Shown: positions 44,396-53,529, numbered from the stretch's first letter. The stretch: DNA of 64,000 nt from an uncultured Lachnospiraceae bacterium (GCA_949051815.1 CARQVR010000001.1:62001-126000); one strand, 5' to 3'. Program-made: numbers and translations. Notes: a model not told the origin generated them from the letters alone.

Positions 44396-47308
44396 TTAAT
44401 AGCTCATATAGCTTATATTCATGTCCACATTGGTGCTGATGCCGCTGACCTTTCCTTTCGAAGAATACTGCCACATGTCATAGCGGGTCGCCGTGTAGGT
44501 CGGCGCGCTCGCATACTGCGCAAGCCACAGCTTATAGCTCGTCAGACCCGCCGTGTTGATCTTCTCGGTAAACCATGTCTTATTCGCATAGATCCCCGCC
44601 GATATGCCGGAGTTCTGCACGGTCTGGCAAAATGTCTTGCAGACTGCGGTTCTGGTTTCGCGGCTGATGCCGTCGGCTCTGCCGCCGCTGGCCTCCACAT
44701 CCAGGAAAAGCGGGTAGTTCAGGCCGTAGCCTTTCACCAGATCAATCGCCATGGAAGCCTCCTCCACGGCCTCCACCTCGTTAACCGCCTGGCTAAAGAA
44801 GTAAGCCCCCACCTTCAGGCCTGCCGCCTTTGCGCCCTTGATGTTGCTTCTGAACTTCGGATCTTCCACCAGCACGCCCGTGGAGTAGCCACGGTAACCG
44901 CAGCGGATGATCACATAGGAAACGCCCGAGTTTTTCACCGCGTTCCAGTCGATATTGCCGTTGTGCTTGGAAACGTCGATACCCATGGCGCCAGAGCTCT
45001 TCGCGAGCTTTCCGTCGCTGCCGAAGCTGTATTTCGCGCCCTGAATGACCTGTTCCCCTGTCACATAGTTTCCGTCTTTGTCATAAAAATAAACATGTCC
45101 GTCAATGGTCTGCCATCCGGTATACTTGTAGGCCGAGGACGATTTCACTTTCTTATAGTATACTTCATTGTCCCGCTCTATGAAATCCTGCCAGGTCGCC
45201 TCCACGTACTCCCCTGTGGAAGACCGCTTACGGTAAAGCTGGTTGCCGTCCTTATCTTTCAGTTTAGTGGTGCCGTCCAGCTTTCCGGTTTCCTTTACCA
45301 CCTTGATTTTGAAAGATTCTTTCAGGTCGTCGACTCCCTCCGGATTCTCGCAGTTCACGCGGATTTTCACCTCGCCCTCTGCGACGCCCGTCACCTCGCC
45401 CTCCCTGTTCACCTTGGCGATCTTTTCATCGTCGCTGGTCCAGCTCACTTCCCCGTCCTTCGGGTCAGTCTTCGCAGTCAGGGTCACTTTCTTACCAACC
45501 GCAACTTCCTTTTCCCCGCTTATGGAAAGCTTGGTATAAATCACCTGATCTTTGTCTTTGTCCTTATCTTTGTCTTTATCCTTATCCTTGTCTTTATCCT
45601 TGTCTTTATCTTTGTCGTCGTCTTTATCTTCGTCCTTGTCCTCGTCCTTGTCCGGATCTTTGCTGTCGTCCTCTTTGTCCGGATCGTCCTTGTCCGAATC
45701 CTCATCCCCGGCTTCATTCACCGTCACGGAACAGTTAAATTCCTGTATCATGCTGCCCACAAGCACTCTGGCTGTCACAGTCGTACTGCCCGCCGAAACT
45801 GCCGTAACCTTACCGCCGTCTACTTCTGCGACAGAGGAATCCGAAACGCTCCAGTCCACCGAATACTCCACCTCGCTGCTGCTGACGGATATTTTCAGGG
45901 AATCACTCTTTCCCTTATCAAGCGTCATGCTTTCTTTATTGATGGATACCTTCACATTATCGTAAGGATCTTCCTCTTCGTCCTCCACCATCTTGCGAAA
46001 GGCGCTGCTTGTCTTTGTGGGATCCGCAATTTTATCCCTTGGCACCTCCTCGTAAGCCGTCTTCTCATCGCCAATCGGCGTCTTTGTGGACTCCACCCAT
46101 TCCACCGTGTCCTTAAGCGCGGATTCCACCACGGTATTCTGCTGGGTAACTTCCTCCTTGGCCACATTGATTTCCGCCTCGGTCTTTACCTCATCCGCCA
46201 CGTCCACCTTCTGGTAAGCGATCTTGTCAGTCACCTTGACGCTGCTGCTCTTCGAAGGAAGCGTATACTTTTCCGCAGCCGTGCCGGACAACGGCAGGAT
46301 TTTAACCTCATAGCTCCCGGCTGCGATATCCTTCTGGTAAATCACGCCGTCCTTATCGTCGTCCTTTAGCTGAAAACTCTTCGTCCCGGAAACTTCCACT
46401 TCAAAGGGCACACCGCCGATCAGCTTCCCTGACTCCTTGTTAACAAACTTAATCTTCATATCCGAAAGGATTGACGTCAGATGAAGCTCTACCTCCACCT
46501 CTCCTTTCGCGTCTTCCTCTTTCTTCTCCTCCTGCTCCTCTCCGTCTTCCTCTTCCTCCGCCTCAATCATACCGCCCAGCTTCGCAGACTCCGACACCGC
46601 CAGAAGACCGCTCTCACCGATTACGGAGACGCCTTCTATCTCCTCGCCCAGATCAGCGAAGGCAGCCACCTGCTTTTCCACGGATTTTGCATGCGCATAA
46701 ATGCCGCCCGTGACAATCGCTCCCGCAAGCACGAGTATCCCCAGAAGAGCCACGGCTACATCCAGTGCGCCCATCTCGCCGATAAAGTACATCAGGCGGG
46801 CAGCAAAGCCGTCCTCGTCGTCATACCCGTAATCGTAGCCCTCATAGTCATCATCTTCGTAATCCTCATCCTCGTAGTCGTCGTCCTCGTAATCCTCATC
46901 CTCGTAGTCATCGTCTTCGTAATCCTCATCCTCGTAGTCGTCGTCCTCGTAGTCCTCATCCTCGTAGTCCTCATCCTCGTAGTCGTCGTCCTCGTAATCC
47001 TCATCCTCGTAGTCGTCGTCTTCGTAGTCCTCATCCTCATAGTCGTCTTCGTAATCCTCGTCCCCGTAGTCCTCTTTCTCATAGCGGACCGGACGGGCTT
47101 TCACAGACGCACTGTTCCGGCTTTTCGGAGGGTGGGCGCGCTGATAAGCCTCGATCATATCATCATCGAGACTTAAAAACTCCAGCGTGTCCTCCGTCAC
47201 ACTGTCAAAATCCTCATCGTCAAACCGGTCATCCTCAAGCAGTTCCTCAAACCGGACCTGTCTGCGGCGTTTTTCCGTATTTTGTCTCCTGTTCTTTTTA
47301 TTTTGCAT
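44396..47308 (-). CDS. Large membrane-anchored GH25 muramidase with acidic repeats
   Basis: About 970 residues. A basic N-terminus precedes a cytoplasmic acidic stretch of about 85 residues made of a ten-residue EDDDYEDEDY repeat, then a membrane helix (about 180-205). Outside are a SpaA-like beta domain (DDDKDGVIYQKDIAAGSY), a Big_2-type Ig domain, a DKDKDK linker, a second Big_2 domain (WTSDDEKIAKVNREGEVTGV), a wall-binding repeat (GWQTIDGHVYFYDKDGNYV), and the GH25 domain (about 780-970; GIDVSKHNGNIDW, FLDVEASGG, MWQYSSKG). The start at 47308 has GGGAG five bases upstream. It is paralogous to the protein at 35378. Confidence 0.9.
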   Translation of the reverse strand: MQNKKNRRQNTEKRRRQVRFEELLEDDRFDDEDFDSVTEDTLEFLSLDDDMIEAYQRAHPPKSRNSASVKARPVRYEKEDYGDEDYEDDYEDEDYEDDDYEDEDYEDDDYEDEDYEDEDYEDDDYEDEDYEDDDYEDEDYEDDDYEDEDYEDDDYEGYDYGYDDEDGFAARLMYFIGEMGALDVAVALLGILVLAGAIVTGGIYAHAKSVEKQVAAFADLGEEIEGVSVIGESGLLAVSESAKLGGMIEAEEEEDGEEQEEKKEEDAKGEVEVELHLTSILSDMKIKFVNKESGKLIGGVPFEVEVSGTKSFQLKDDDKDGVIYQKDIAAGSYEVKILPLSGTAAEKYTLPSKSSSVKVTDKIAYQKVDVADEVKTEAEINVAKEEVTQQNTVVESALKDTVEWVESTKTPIGDEKTAYEEVPRDKIADPTKTSSAFRKMVEDEEEDPYDNVKVSINKESMTLDKGKSDSLKISVSSSEVEYSVDWSVSDSSVAEVDGGKVTAVSAGSTTVTARVLVGSMIQEFNCSVTVNEAGDEDSDKDDPDKEDDSKDPDKDEDKDEDKDDDKDKDKDKDKDKDKDKDKDKDKDQVIYTKLSISGEKEVAVGKKVTLTAKTDPKDGEVSWTSDDEKIAKVNREGEVTGVAEGEVKIRVNCENPEGVDDLKESFKIKVVKETGKLDGTTKLKDKDGNQLYRKRSSTGEYVEATWQDFIERDNEVYYKKVKSSSAYKYTGWQTIDGHVYFYDKDGNYVTGEQVIQGAKYSFGSDGKLAKSSGAMGIDVSKHNGNIDWNAVKNSGVSYVIIRCGYRGYSTGVLVEDPKFRSNIKGAKAAGLKVGAYFFSQAVNEVEAVEEASMAIDLVKGYGLNYPLFLDVEASGGRADGISRETRTAVCKTFCQTVQNSGISAGIYANKTWFTEKINTAGLTSYKLWLAQYASAPTYTATRYDMWQYSSKGKVSGISTNVDMNISYMSY

Positions 47309-47545
47309 TACAACTCCCATCCTGATTTCGTGTGAATCGGTTATTCAGTTTATGTAAACCTCAAATTGAAACAATTCTTGGAAATTATAGCATAAAAGCG
47401 GCGCAACATCAAGATTTTTGTCGCACGTGCGGGGTCGTCAAATTATGTAAATTGGCTGATCGCGCATTATTTACGCCTTTTCCGCGATAACTGCGCGATA
47501 TTTTACACCCATTTTATGGCATTTCTCGCTAATATACGCTTGACT

Positions 47546-47573
47546 TTGACCGCTCTAACTGACACAATATAAG
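47546..47573 (+). promoter_or_regulatory. Probable sigma-A promoter for the zinc-ribbon gene
   Basis: TTGACC and TATAAG are separated by 16 bases, with the start codon 53 bases downstream. A second TTGACT overlaps just upstream. The rest of the 317-base divergent gap (47309-47625) shows AT-rich sequence and no other feature I can support. Confidence 0.6.
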
Positions 47574-47625
47574 GGCAACGGACAAATGGTTACCTTACAG
47601 GAATCAATGGAAAAGGGGAATTTTC

Positions 47626-47949
47626 ATGATGTACATGCATTACTGTAAGCGTTGCCAGCGGGTTCATATGCTAAACGGGCATAAACAGTTTTGTCCCAGA
47701 TGTCAGGGCGTGATAACCGAGCTTAAACTCAGTTATCTGGATTATGCCTCTATGGATGAATCGCAGAGAGTTTCTTTTACGGTATGCTGTGCCGACGATG
47801 AGCAGCTCAGGAAACTGAGCACTACATATCGTATGTATAAGTACAGCAAATGGTACAAAGAACTGCAGCGCCAGCTTGCGCAGCCGGCGATTCACACCTA
47901 CACCGCACCGGAACCGGGCCCGCTGGAAAACGCCGTATCTATCGTATGA
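47626..47949 (+). CDS. Zinc-ribbon protein of unknown function
   Basis: A 107-residue protein. The N-terminal CKRCQRVHMLNGHKQFCPRC has two CxxC pairs and is a clear zinc ribbon. The rest is helical and ends in Pro-rich sequence. I do not recognise the family. It has its own likely promoter and a strong terminator, so it is a single-gene unit. AAAAGGGG precedes the ATG. A nucleic-acid or protein-binding role is only a guess. Confidence 0.8.
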   Translation: MMYMHYCKRCQRVHMLNGHKQFCPRCQGVITELKLSYLDYASMDESQRVSFTVCCADDEQLRKLSTTYRMYKYSKWYKELQRQLAQPAIHTYTAPEPGPLENAVSIV

Positions 47950-47963
47950 TACGAAAAAACAGA

Positions 47964-48013
47964 GAAAGAGAACGCAGCTTAAAATCTTCGGATTCAGGGC
48001 GGCGTTCTCTTTC
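47964..48013 (+). terminator. Rho-independent terminator of the zinc-ribbon gene
   Basis: A perfect 12-bp stem, GAAAGAGAACGC with its complement, is followed by TTTTGTC. The loop holds a smaller AATC-TTCG-GATT hairpin. Copy 3 of repeat family A begins about ten bases later. Confidence 0.85.
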
Positions 48014-48023
48014 TTTTGTCCGT

Positions 48024-48120
48024 CAAAATGCTCCAAAGTCGCATTTTGGCGCTTGCACAACTCGCAAAATCGCATACAGAGCGATTTTACTCGCGGAACA
48101 GTACAAGGCTGAACTATTAC
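48024..48120 (+). repeat. Dispersed repeat family A, copy 3
   Basis: It closely matches copies at 221 and 18705. The central stem AAAATCGC/GCGATTTT is perfect here. It ends in the AAGGCTGAACTATTAC module and lies directly after a terminator. Confidence 0.8.
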
Positions 48121-48232
48121 TTAAGATTTTCTGATGGCGCTTTTTCCTGTAGATTTTTGGAAAAAATAATAGTAGAATAGATGAAAACCAGACAAAACGC
48201 ATAAGACTTTCAGGAAAGGGTATGAATAAAAC

Positions 48233-49276
48233 ATGGGAGAAAATCAGGATAAAAATACATTGCAGAAAAAAAATACGGTTAAAATGTCAGACGCTGCGCC
48301 GAAGCCGAAAAAGAACACCGGCATTCTCGCCAATATCCAGCTCATTCTGCTGGCGGCTATCGTGCTGGTCATCGGATTCTCGGCCTTCCGCCTCTATAAA
48401 TGGAACAAAGGGACGCCTTCCGACTACGATCCGAACTACCAGACCACGGATTTCGACATCGAGGTTATGGACAACCTGATTCCGCTGGCTCCGGATAAGC
48501 GCGAGGGCTTTGCGGACGACGGTGTGACCACCATCCTCTGTCTTGGCGACGACCCCTTCTCTCTGGATCAGGGCGAGAACGGTCTGGCGGAACAGATCGC
48601 AAAGAAAACCGGAGCCACCGTCTATAACGGCTCTTTCACGGGAACCACCATGGCGGCGCAGTTCGCCTCCTACAACGACGGCTATATTCTGGACGCTTTC
48701 TCTTTCTCCTATGTGGCGAAAAGCCTTGCCGAAGGGAATTTTGACCTGATGAAGACGGCGGCCACCTACAGCTACGACGAAAATTTCGCTAAAACGACAC
48801 AAATGCTGTCAGAGCTCGACATGAACACCGTGGATATGATCTGCGTGATGTACGACGGCAGCGACTATATCAACAAACGTCCCTGTGACGATCCAAACGC
48901 CCCCTACGCCGAGATCACCTACACGGGCGCGCTGCGTTCGGGCGTAAAAGCCATTCAGGAAGCCTATCCCCATATCCGTATCGTGGTAATGTCCCACACC
49001 TTCTGCCACAGCATCGGCGAGGACGGCAATTTCCAAAACGGCGACCGTGCGGACTTAGGCCACGGCACCCTGAGCCACTATCTGCAAAAGGAGCGGGACG
49101 CCACCATGGACGTCGGGGTTTCCTTTATCGACAACTTTTACGGCTCTATCAACGAGGACAATTATCTGGACTATATGACGGATTACATTCACTTTAACGA
49201 CGCCGGACGGGAAGTGCTGGCACAGAGATTTACCGACTGCCTGTTCCCGGAACTGGCTAAACAGGCGGCAGAATAG
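48233..49276 (+). CDS. Membrane-anchored SGNH-hydrolase-like protein, nucleophile Ser absent
   Basis: A 347-residue protein. A cytoplasmic tail precedes one membrane helix (31-54), then an extracellular SGNH-type domain. The C-terminal DYIHFNDAG (D317, H320) matches block V. Block I, normally GDS, reads LCLGDDPFS (about 103-110), so the Ser nucleophile is replaced by Asp unless the later Ser serves. Such proteins often move or remove acyl groups on wall glycans, and related genes sit beside MBOAT acyltransferases. The start at 48233 is 13 bases from AGGAAAGGG; an out-of-frame ATG at 48222 is better spaced, and a run of eight A follows. Confidence 0.72.
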   Translation: MGENQDKNTLQKKNTVKMSDAAPKPKKNTGILANIQLILLAAIVLVIGFSAFRLYKWNKGTPSDYDPNYQTTDFDIEVMDNLIPLAPDKREGFADDGVTTILCLGDDPFSLDQGENGLAEQIAKKTGATVYNGSFTGTTMAAQFASYNDGYILDAFSFSYVAKSLAEGNFDLMKTAATYSYDENFAKTTQMLSELDMNTVDMICVMYDGSDYINKRPCDDPNAPYAEITYTGALRSGVKAIQEAYPHIRIVVMSHTFCHSIGEDGNFQNGDRADLGHGTLSHYLQKERDATMDVGVSFIDNFYGSINEDNYLDYMTDYIHFNDAGREVLAQRFTDCLFPELAKQAAE

Positions 49277-49300
49277 AGTATTCCGAAAGTATACGGCGAA

Positions 49301-49330
49301 AGAACCGGCACGATGGCCGGTTCTTTTATT
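49301..49330 (+). terminator. Rho-independent terminator after the SGNH-like gene
   Basis: A 9-bp stem, AGAACCGGC with GCCGGTTCT, is followed by TTTATTT. Confidence 0.85.
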
Positions 49331-49403
49331 TCTGCGGGCAATATTCCAAGTGCCGTGCCTGCACGGGCATTTAACTTATTCCGCGCCTCTATCCGTCTCT
49401 CCG

Positions 49404-50459
49404 TCAGTACTCCACCGAAAACAGCGCCTCGAAATCAAACCGCGCTATCATTTCCCGCGTCTCTTCAAGCGCCTCCTCCATCGCCTCCGCGCTCTTCACC
49501 TCGCAGGTTCCGTCCGCAAAGCACTCCGTCATAAAACGGTTAAACCGCGCGTGGTAATGGGTGTAATCCGCATAATTGTTCAGATCTGTCACGATCTCCT
49601 CCCGATTCGGAAAATAGAACAGACGCACGTTGTCATAGGCAAGAAGCGTCTCCGCAATATGCGCATACTCCCGCATGGTTGCTTCCATATGGTTTTCCTG
49701 CATCACATCATTCCAGTAAAGAATGCTGTAGGGCGGAAAAAAGATATAGAAGGTCGTGTCCGGATTCTGTTCGATATAGGGACAGAGATTCATCCGCAGG
49801 TTTTGATCCGTGCTCCCGATAAAAGCGTCGGGGTCCGTCTCCTCCTCCACCTTTGCGGGCGGCGCGTAATTGTGCATCACCCACTGGATATTGTAGTATT
49901 CGTCCGTCCACCAGCTCTGATATACGGTGGCAAGATCCGTCTTGTCCGGATCAGCCAGCGGCCGCAGCACATAGTTTAGCAGCACATCTTTATTGAGCAC
50001 ATACTGAATGTCGTTGAAGTAATTGTCGTCATACAGATAGGACGGAATCGGATATTTCGTCTCATCCACGCCACCGGTGTAAGTGGTCACATCGACCCCC
50101 AGAAAAACCGATTTCACCTCATGGCCGCTGTCAAAAATAATGTCCATGATATTCGCCTGATCTTTCGGATAAGCGCCGCTGTAGCTGAGTTTCACCGTCT
50201 TAAGCCCCATCAGTTCCTCAAACCAGTTCGTGTTGAAATTCACTGTCATGGAGGAGCCAAGGATCACGCTGTCATAATCCATCTGCTTCGCCATCCCCGG
50301 ATTCTGGGTGAGCTGATTGTCCACCAGATAGGGAAAGTCCGCAAGCGGCGCATGGTACTGGAAAAAGGGATCCACCCAGACCACCAGCGCAGCCGCCAGT
50401 ATGAGACATATGAAAGTGAGGGACACGATGGAGAGAATCCACGTTTTAAACCGTTTCAT
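49404..50459 (-). CDS. Membrane-anchored SGNH/DltD-like protein
   Basis: A 351-residue protein. One N-terminal helix (about 7-28) anchors an extracellular domain with VILGSSMTVNF (the GSS in place of GDS, Ser about 69 or 70) and DYTHYHARFN (the D-x-x-H block) near residue 300. This is the DltD/AlgX-like group that works with MBOAT proteins to load acyl groups onto wall polymers. The MBOAT gene lies about 600 bases upstream on the same strand. It is probably the transfer partner of that enzyme (inference). Confidence 0.78.
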   Translation of the reverse strand: MKRFKTWILSIVSLTFICLILAAALVVWVDPFFQYHAPLADFPYLVDNQLTQNPGMAKQMDYDSVILGSSMTVNFNTNWFEELMGLKTVKLSYSGAYPKDQANIMDIIFDSGHEVKSVFLGVDVTTYTGGVDETKYPIPSYLYDDNYFNDIQYVLNKDVLLNYVLRPLADPDKTDLATVYQSWWTDEYYNIQWVMHNYAPPAKVEEETDPDAFIGSTDQNLRMNLCPYIEQNPDTTFYIFFPPYSILYWNDVMQENHMEATMREYAHIAETLLAYDNVRLFYFPNREEIVTDLNNYADYTHYHARFNRFMTECFADGTCEVKSAEAMEEALEETREMIARFDFEALFSVEY

Positions 50460-50704
50460 GCCATGCCTCCGTTTTTATTTCTAAACGCTGCAATATCATT
50501 TAAAATCTGTCTGGTCATATAATTCCATCAAAAAACCACCCTTGACAGTTTCCACTACACTATAGCAAAGAGATGGGGTTTTTGCCAAGTAAAATCTTAT
50601 GATTTGAAAGGGTTGCCCGTTTCTTTTTTATGACTATAATGTAAATAAGATGAACAAACCATGGCTGTATTTTTCCGAACATTTGGTGAAATGGAGAAAA
50701 GGGA

Positions 50705-50733
50705 TTGTAAAGGTTTTTTCCCTGTGTTAGAAT
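50705..50733 (+). promoter_or_regulatory. Probable sigma-A promoter for a short transcript
   Basis: TTGTAA and TAGAAT are separated by exactly 17 bases. The predicted start is near 50740, on the strand opposite the flanking genes. Confidence 0.6.
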
Positions 50734-50740
50734 ACAGGTG

Positions 50741-50824
50741 ATAAAAGAAAAGTAACTCATGTACTTCACAAAAAGGAACGAAACCCGGCAGATGCTTCAC
50801 CATCCGCCGGGTTTCTCCTTCTTT
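50741..50824 (+). ncRNA. Candidate small RNA or leader transcript
   Basis: It is bounded by the promoter at 50705 and a 9-bp stem, AAACCCGGC/GCCGGGTTT, extended by GATG/CATC and followed by a T-rich tract. The product would be roughly 80 bases. An ATG at 50759 opens a frame that runs on past the stem, with only a weak ribosome site, so RNA function is favoured. Much of the start region (50740-50769) is repeated at 50922-50955. Confidence 0.4.
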
Positions 50825-51090
50825 TACGGAGAAGTCAACCGTTGGGCCGGGTTACCGCCTATTCGTCTCCATCCAGCCATCTGCATATGTAGTGAGCCAC
50901 TACATTCTGCATTATGGAGACGATAAAAGAAAACAAAGAACTCATGTACTTCACCCCCTTTCCGTTACCAGATTGGGGACGGTAACAAACCTATTCTACC
51001 ACGCCCGACAAAAACACACAATCTATACCATTTTCCGAACATCCGGAAATCCGTAACAAACCATTCCCCCTTTTGAAAAAGAAGACTCCC

Positions 51091-52716
51091 TTAAAAATTA
51101 AAATACAAAAACGTGCTGACCCCGGAAAAGCTCAGGATACACCATACCGCCAAAACCACCAGCACCACCGCCGACACCGGCCCGTATTTCAGGCGCGCCA
51201 CCCGCTCATTCGCGTTTCGCCCCGCCATCGACAGATACAGTCCCGCCGCCAGAATCACAAACATCAAAATATAACGGCTAAAAGACAGGTTGTCCAGATG
51301 CAGCACCTTAATCACGTACCAAAACTCGTCCGGCTGCAGGCATTCCGCAAGATCCAGAGAAATCTTTTTCGCCTCCCCCGTGCACGCCGTCCGAAGAAGC
51401 ATGTTCGCCTGTCCGATGTTTTCCGCCCGGAAATAGACCCATGCCACGCTTACATAGAGGAATGTGGCTATTTGTGACACTATTGTCATCCCCCGCCGCA
51501 CACGTCCCTGCCAGAACCTCGTAACCACATATAACACCCCGTGCATCATCCCCCAGACAATAAAGTGGAAACCCGCCCCATGCCAGAGACCGCTTAAGAA
51601 AAAGACAAGCAGAAAGTTCAGGTACATCCGCCCCTGCCCTTTACGGTTGCCGCCCAGCGGAATATAGACATATTTTGTAAAAAAACGGTTCAGGGTAATG
51701 TGCCACCGTTTCCAGAAATCCACGATATTTACCGCCTTGTATGGAGAATGAAAGTTGACGGGTATCTCGATTCCAAGCATCCTGCCGATGCCCACAGCCA
51801 TATCGCAGTAACCGCTGAAATCAAAATAAAGCTGCAGGGCGTAGAACAGAATCACCAGACACGCGTCCGCCCTGCCAAGAACAGCCAGATTTTCATAACC
51901 GTAATCCACCCCTGCGCCAAACGTATCTGCCAGAAGCACCTTCTTCGCGAGTCCCAGCACAAAAAGCGCAAATCCGCCTGCAATTTTCTCCCAGTCCACC
52001 TTTCTCTTTCCCATCGCACGAAACTGCGGCAGCATCTCGCCATGATTCACAATCGGACCGGCAATCAGCTGCGGAAAAAAGGAGACAAACAGCGCGTACT
52101 CAGACAGCGGACAGTCCGCCACCTCCCCCCGGTATGTGTCCACTATGAAGGAAATCTGCTGAAAGGTAAAAAAACTGATTCCCAGAGGAAGGAGAATGCC
52201 CCGCAAAACAAACCCGGTTCCAAACACACCGTTCACGGTATCGAGAAAGAAGTCAAAATACTTAAAATAAAACAGCACGCCCAGATTCAGCGCCACCGCC
52301 AGAATCATAACCGCCCTGCGGGACACTTTTCCATGTTCCGCTTTTCTGTGTGCCGCCTCTACGTGTTCTGCCTTTCTATGTGCCGCCCTTTCGTATTTTG
52401 CCTTTCTATGTGCCACCCTTTCGTGTTGTGCCTCTCCGTGTGCCCCCTTCTTTGCGCGTTCTGATTCTTTTCTATTTCCCGCGTACAAAAGTCCGGGCCT
52501 TTCCCCGGAAAGCAGTCTGTGAAACAAGTAGTTTCCGGCAATGCTGCAAACCATAATGAGCAGATAGGACAGATTAAACCAGCCATAGAACCACAATGAC
52601 ATGGCTGTCAGAAACACTTTGGCCGCCTCAGGCTTCCCGCCCTTCAAAAGGCCGTAATAACCGAGCAGACATATGGGGAAAAACACTAACACAAATATAT
52701 ATGAGTTAAATAACAT
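51091..52716 (-). CDS. MBOAT-family O-acyltransferase (DltB/AlgI-like)
   Basis: A 541-residue membrane protein with about ten helices. The conserved FWKRWHITLNRFFTKYVYIPLG block and the invariant His in GLWHGAGFHFIVWG are present, as is ISFFTFQQISFIVDTYRG. MBOAT enzymes of this group pass an acyl group, usually acetyl, across the membrane to a glycan. A cytoplasmic loop (91-130) carries four tandem copies of a ten-residue AHRKAEHxxA unit not seen in typical relatives. The DltD-like gene downstream is a likely partner. Confidence 0.92.
   Translation of the reverse strand: MLFNSYIFVLVFFPICLLGYYGLLKGGKPEAAKVFLTAMSLWFYGWFNLSYLLIMVCSIAGNYLFHRLLSGERPGLLYAGNRKESERAKKGAHGEAQHERVAHRKAKYERAAHRKAEHVEAAHRKAEHGKVSRRAVMILAVALNLGVLFYFKYFDFFLDTVNGVFGTGFVLRGILLPLGISFFTFQQISFIVDTYRGEVADCPLSEYALFVSFFPQLIAGPIVNHGEMLPQFRAMGKRKVDWEKIAGGFALFVLGLAKKVLLADTFGAGVDYGYENLAVLGRADACLVILFYALQLYFDFSGYCDMAVGIGRMLGIEIPVNFHSPYKAVNIVDFWKRWHITLNRFFTKYVYIPLGGNRKGQGRMYLNFLLVFFLSGLWHGAGFHFIVWGMMHGVLYVVTRFWQGRVRRGMTIVSQIATFLYVSVAWVYFRAENIGQANMLLRTACTGEAKKISLDLAECLQPDEFWYVIKVLHLDNLSFSRYILMFVILAAGLYLSMAGRNANERVARLKYGPVSAVVLVVLAVWCILSFSGVSTFLYFNF
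52330..52450. repeat. Tandem 30-base minisatellite inside the MBOAT gene
   Basis: Four units of 30 bases, each containing a variant of TTTCTATGTGCCGCC, encode the ten-residue AHRKAEHVEA-type repeat. Unit-length copies keep the frame, so copy number could vary without breaking the gene. Confidence 0.85.
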
Positions 52717-52758
52717 CCGCTATTCTCCTATCGCCAAAGCCCGCCGGACGCAGACCTT

Positions 52759-53529
52759 TTACGAATCCTGTAATGTCATATCTTTGTAAATCACATATTC
52801 TCCCACCTGACCGTAAACGGAATAACCGTAATCCGTCAGCGGCTCCCTGACTGCCCGATCCTGTTTCAGTACCACATAAGCGCAAGAGTACTCCCTTGTC
52901 AGCTCCACAAAAGCCGGTGTGTCGATCACCTCCGCCTCCTCCATCGCCTCATACATGGCATTGTAATAGTCCCAGCGGGCAATCAGCATTTCCCGCCCGT
53001 AAGGCAGCTCGATATCCGTGCTGTACTGTCTGACATAATAAATCAGGTCCGCCGGAACCAGCACTGTGATCCGCCCCTCATCCGGCGCAATCATATCCAC
53101 AATGTCGACCGCCTCCTGCGGCAGATGATAAGCGTTCTGCGCCTGTGAAATATGTTCGCTGTCATAGACATAATCGCCACAGGCGACAATCGCCAGACAG
53201 GCAACCGCCAGACCAATCCGCCTGTGCTTTCCCATCAGCCGGATCAAACCGTAGGCGCTGACAATACTCATCTGCAAAAGCCACAAAAGCCGGTAGTACG
53301 TCTCGGAATCCTCCATAAGCCGCACAAACACCTTGCGGAACAAAGGACAGAAGAACAGCAGAAGCAAAAGCGTGGGCGTATAGACAAACAGCACTCGCTT
53401 TCGCCTGTCCTTCTCCGTAAGCCACAGATAGAGAAGCACCATGAGATAAATCCCCGCCAGAAAATGGTTCTCGTGATATCCCATATAATTTTTAAATATG
53501 ACAACGCTCTCTAAAAAAATACCCCACAT
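52759..53529 (-). CDS. Membrane protein, possibly the C-terminal part of a DUF6077-type protein
   Basis: A 256-residue protein. Four hydrophobic segments lie in the first 130 residues (LAGIYLMVLLYLWL, TPTLLLLLFFCPLF, LLWLLQMSIVSAYGLI, IGLAVACLAIVACG), followed by a soluble domain of about 125 residues ending VGEYVIYKDMTLQDS. I do not recognise it alone. It begins 79 bases after the DUF6077 gene stops, and the two together would be about 670 residues, so they may be halves of one protein. GAGGAATGAAAT precedes its ATG, so it can be translated separately. Confidence 0.65.
   Translation of the reverse strand: MWGIFLESVVIFKNYMGYHENHFLAGIYLMVLLYLWLTEKDRRKRVLFVYTPTLLLLLFFCPLFRKVFVRLMEDSETYYRLLWLLQMSIVSAYGLIRLMGKHRRIGLAVACLAIVACGDYVYDSEHISQAQNAYHLPQEAVDIVDMIAPDEGRITVLVPADLIYYVRQYSTDIELPYGREMLIARWDYYNAMYEAMEEAEVIDTPAFVELTREYSCAYVVLKQDRAVREPLTDYGYSVYGQVGEYVIYKDMTLQDS

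Larger units (their letters stand above)
50460..51090. other. Long intergenic region with promoter, hairpins and a direct repeat
   Basis: This 631-base gap separates the DltD-like gene from the MBOAT gene. It holds a good plus-strand promoter (50705-50733), a terminator-like stem (50781-50814), a perfect ATGTAGTG/CACTACAT hairpin (50887-50905), and two copies of GATAAAAGAAAA followed by AACTCATGTACTTCAC (50740-50769 and 50922-50955). No long frame is supported. Confidence 0.6.

Noticed and set aside
43979..46369. 796-residue plus-strand frame
   Set aside because: It is antisense to the large GH25 gene and rfbB, with His- and Arg-rich composition typical of shadow frames.
46481..47176. Long plus-strand frame rich in Val, Ile and Leu opposite the acidic GH25 gene
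   Set aside because: It is the antisense reading of the GAx repeat and of the muramidase gene; it has no start signal.
44396..47308. CRISPR array from the regular repeats near 45.6 and 46.9 kb
   Set aside because: The repeats are short coding microsatellites (DK and EDY codons) without unique spacers.
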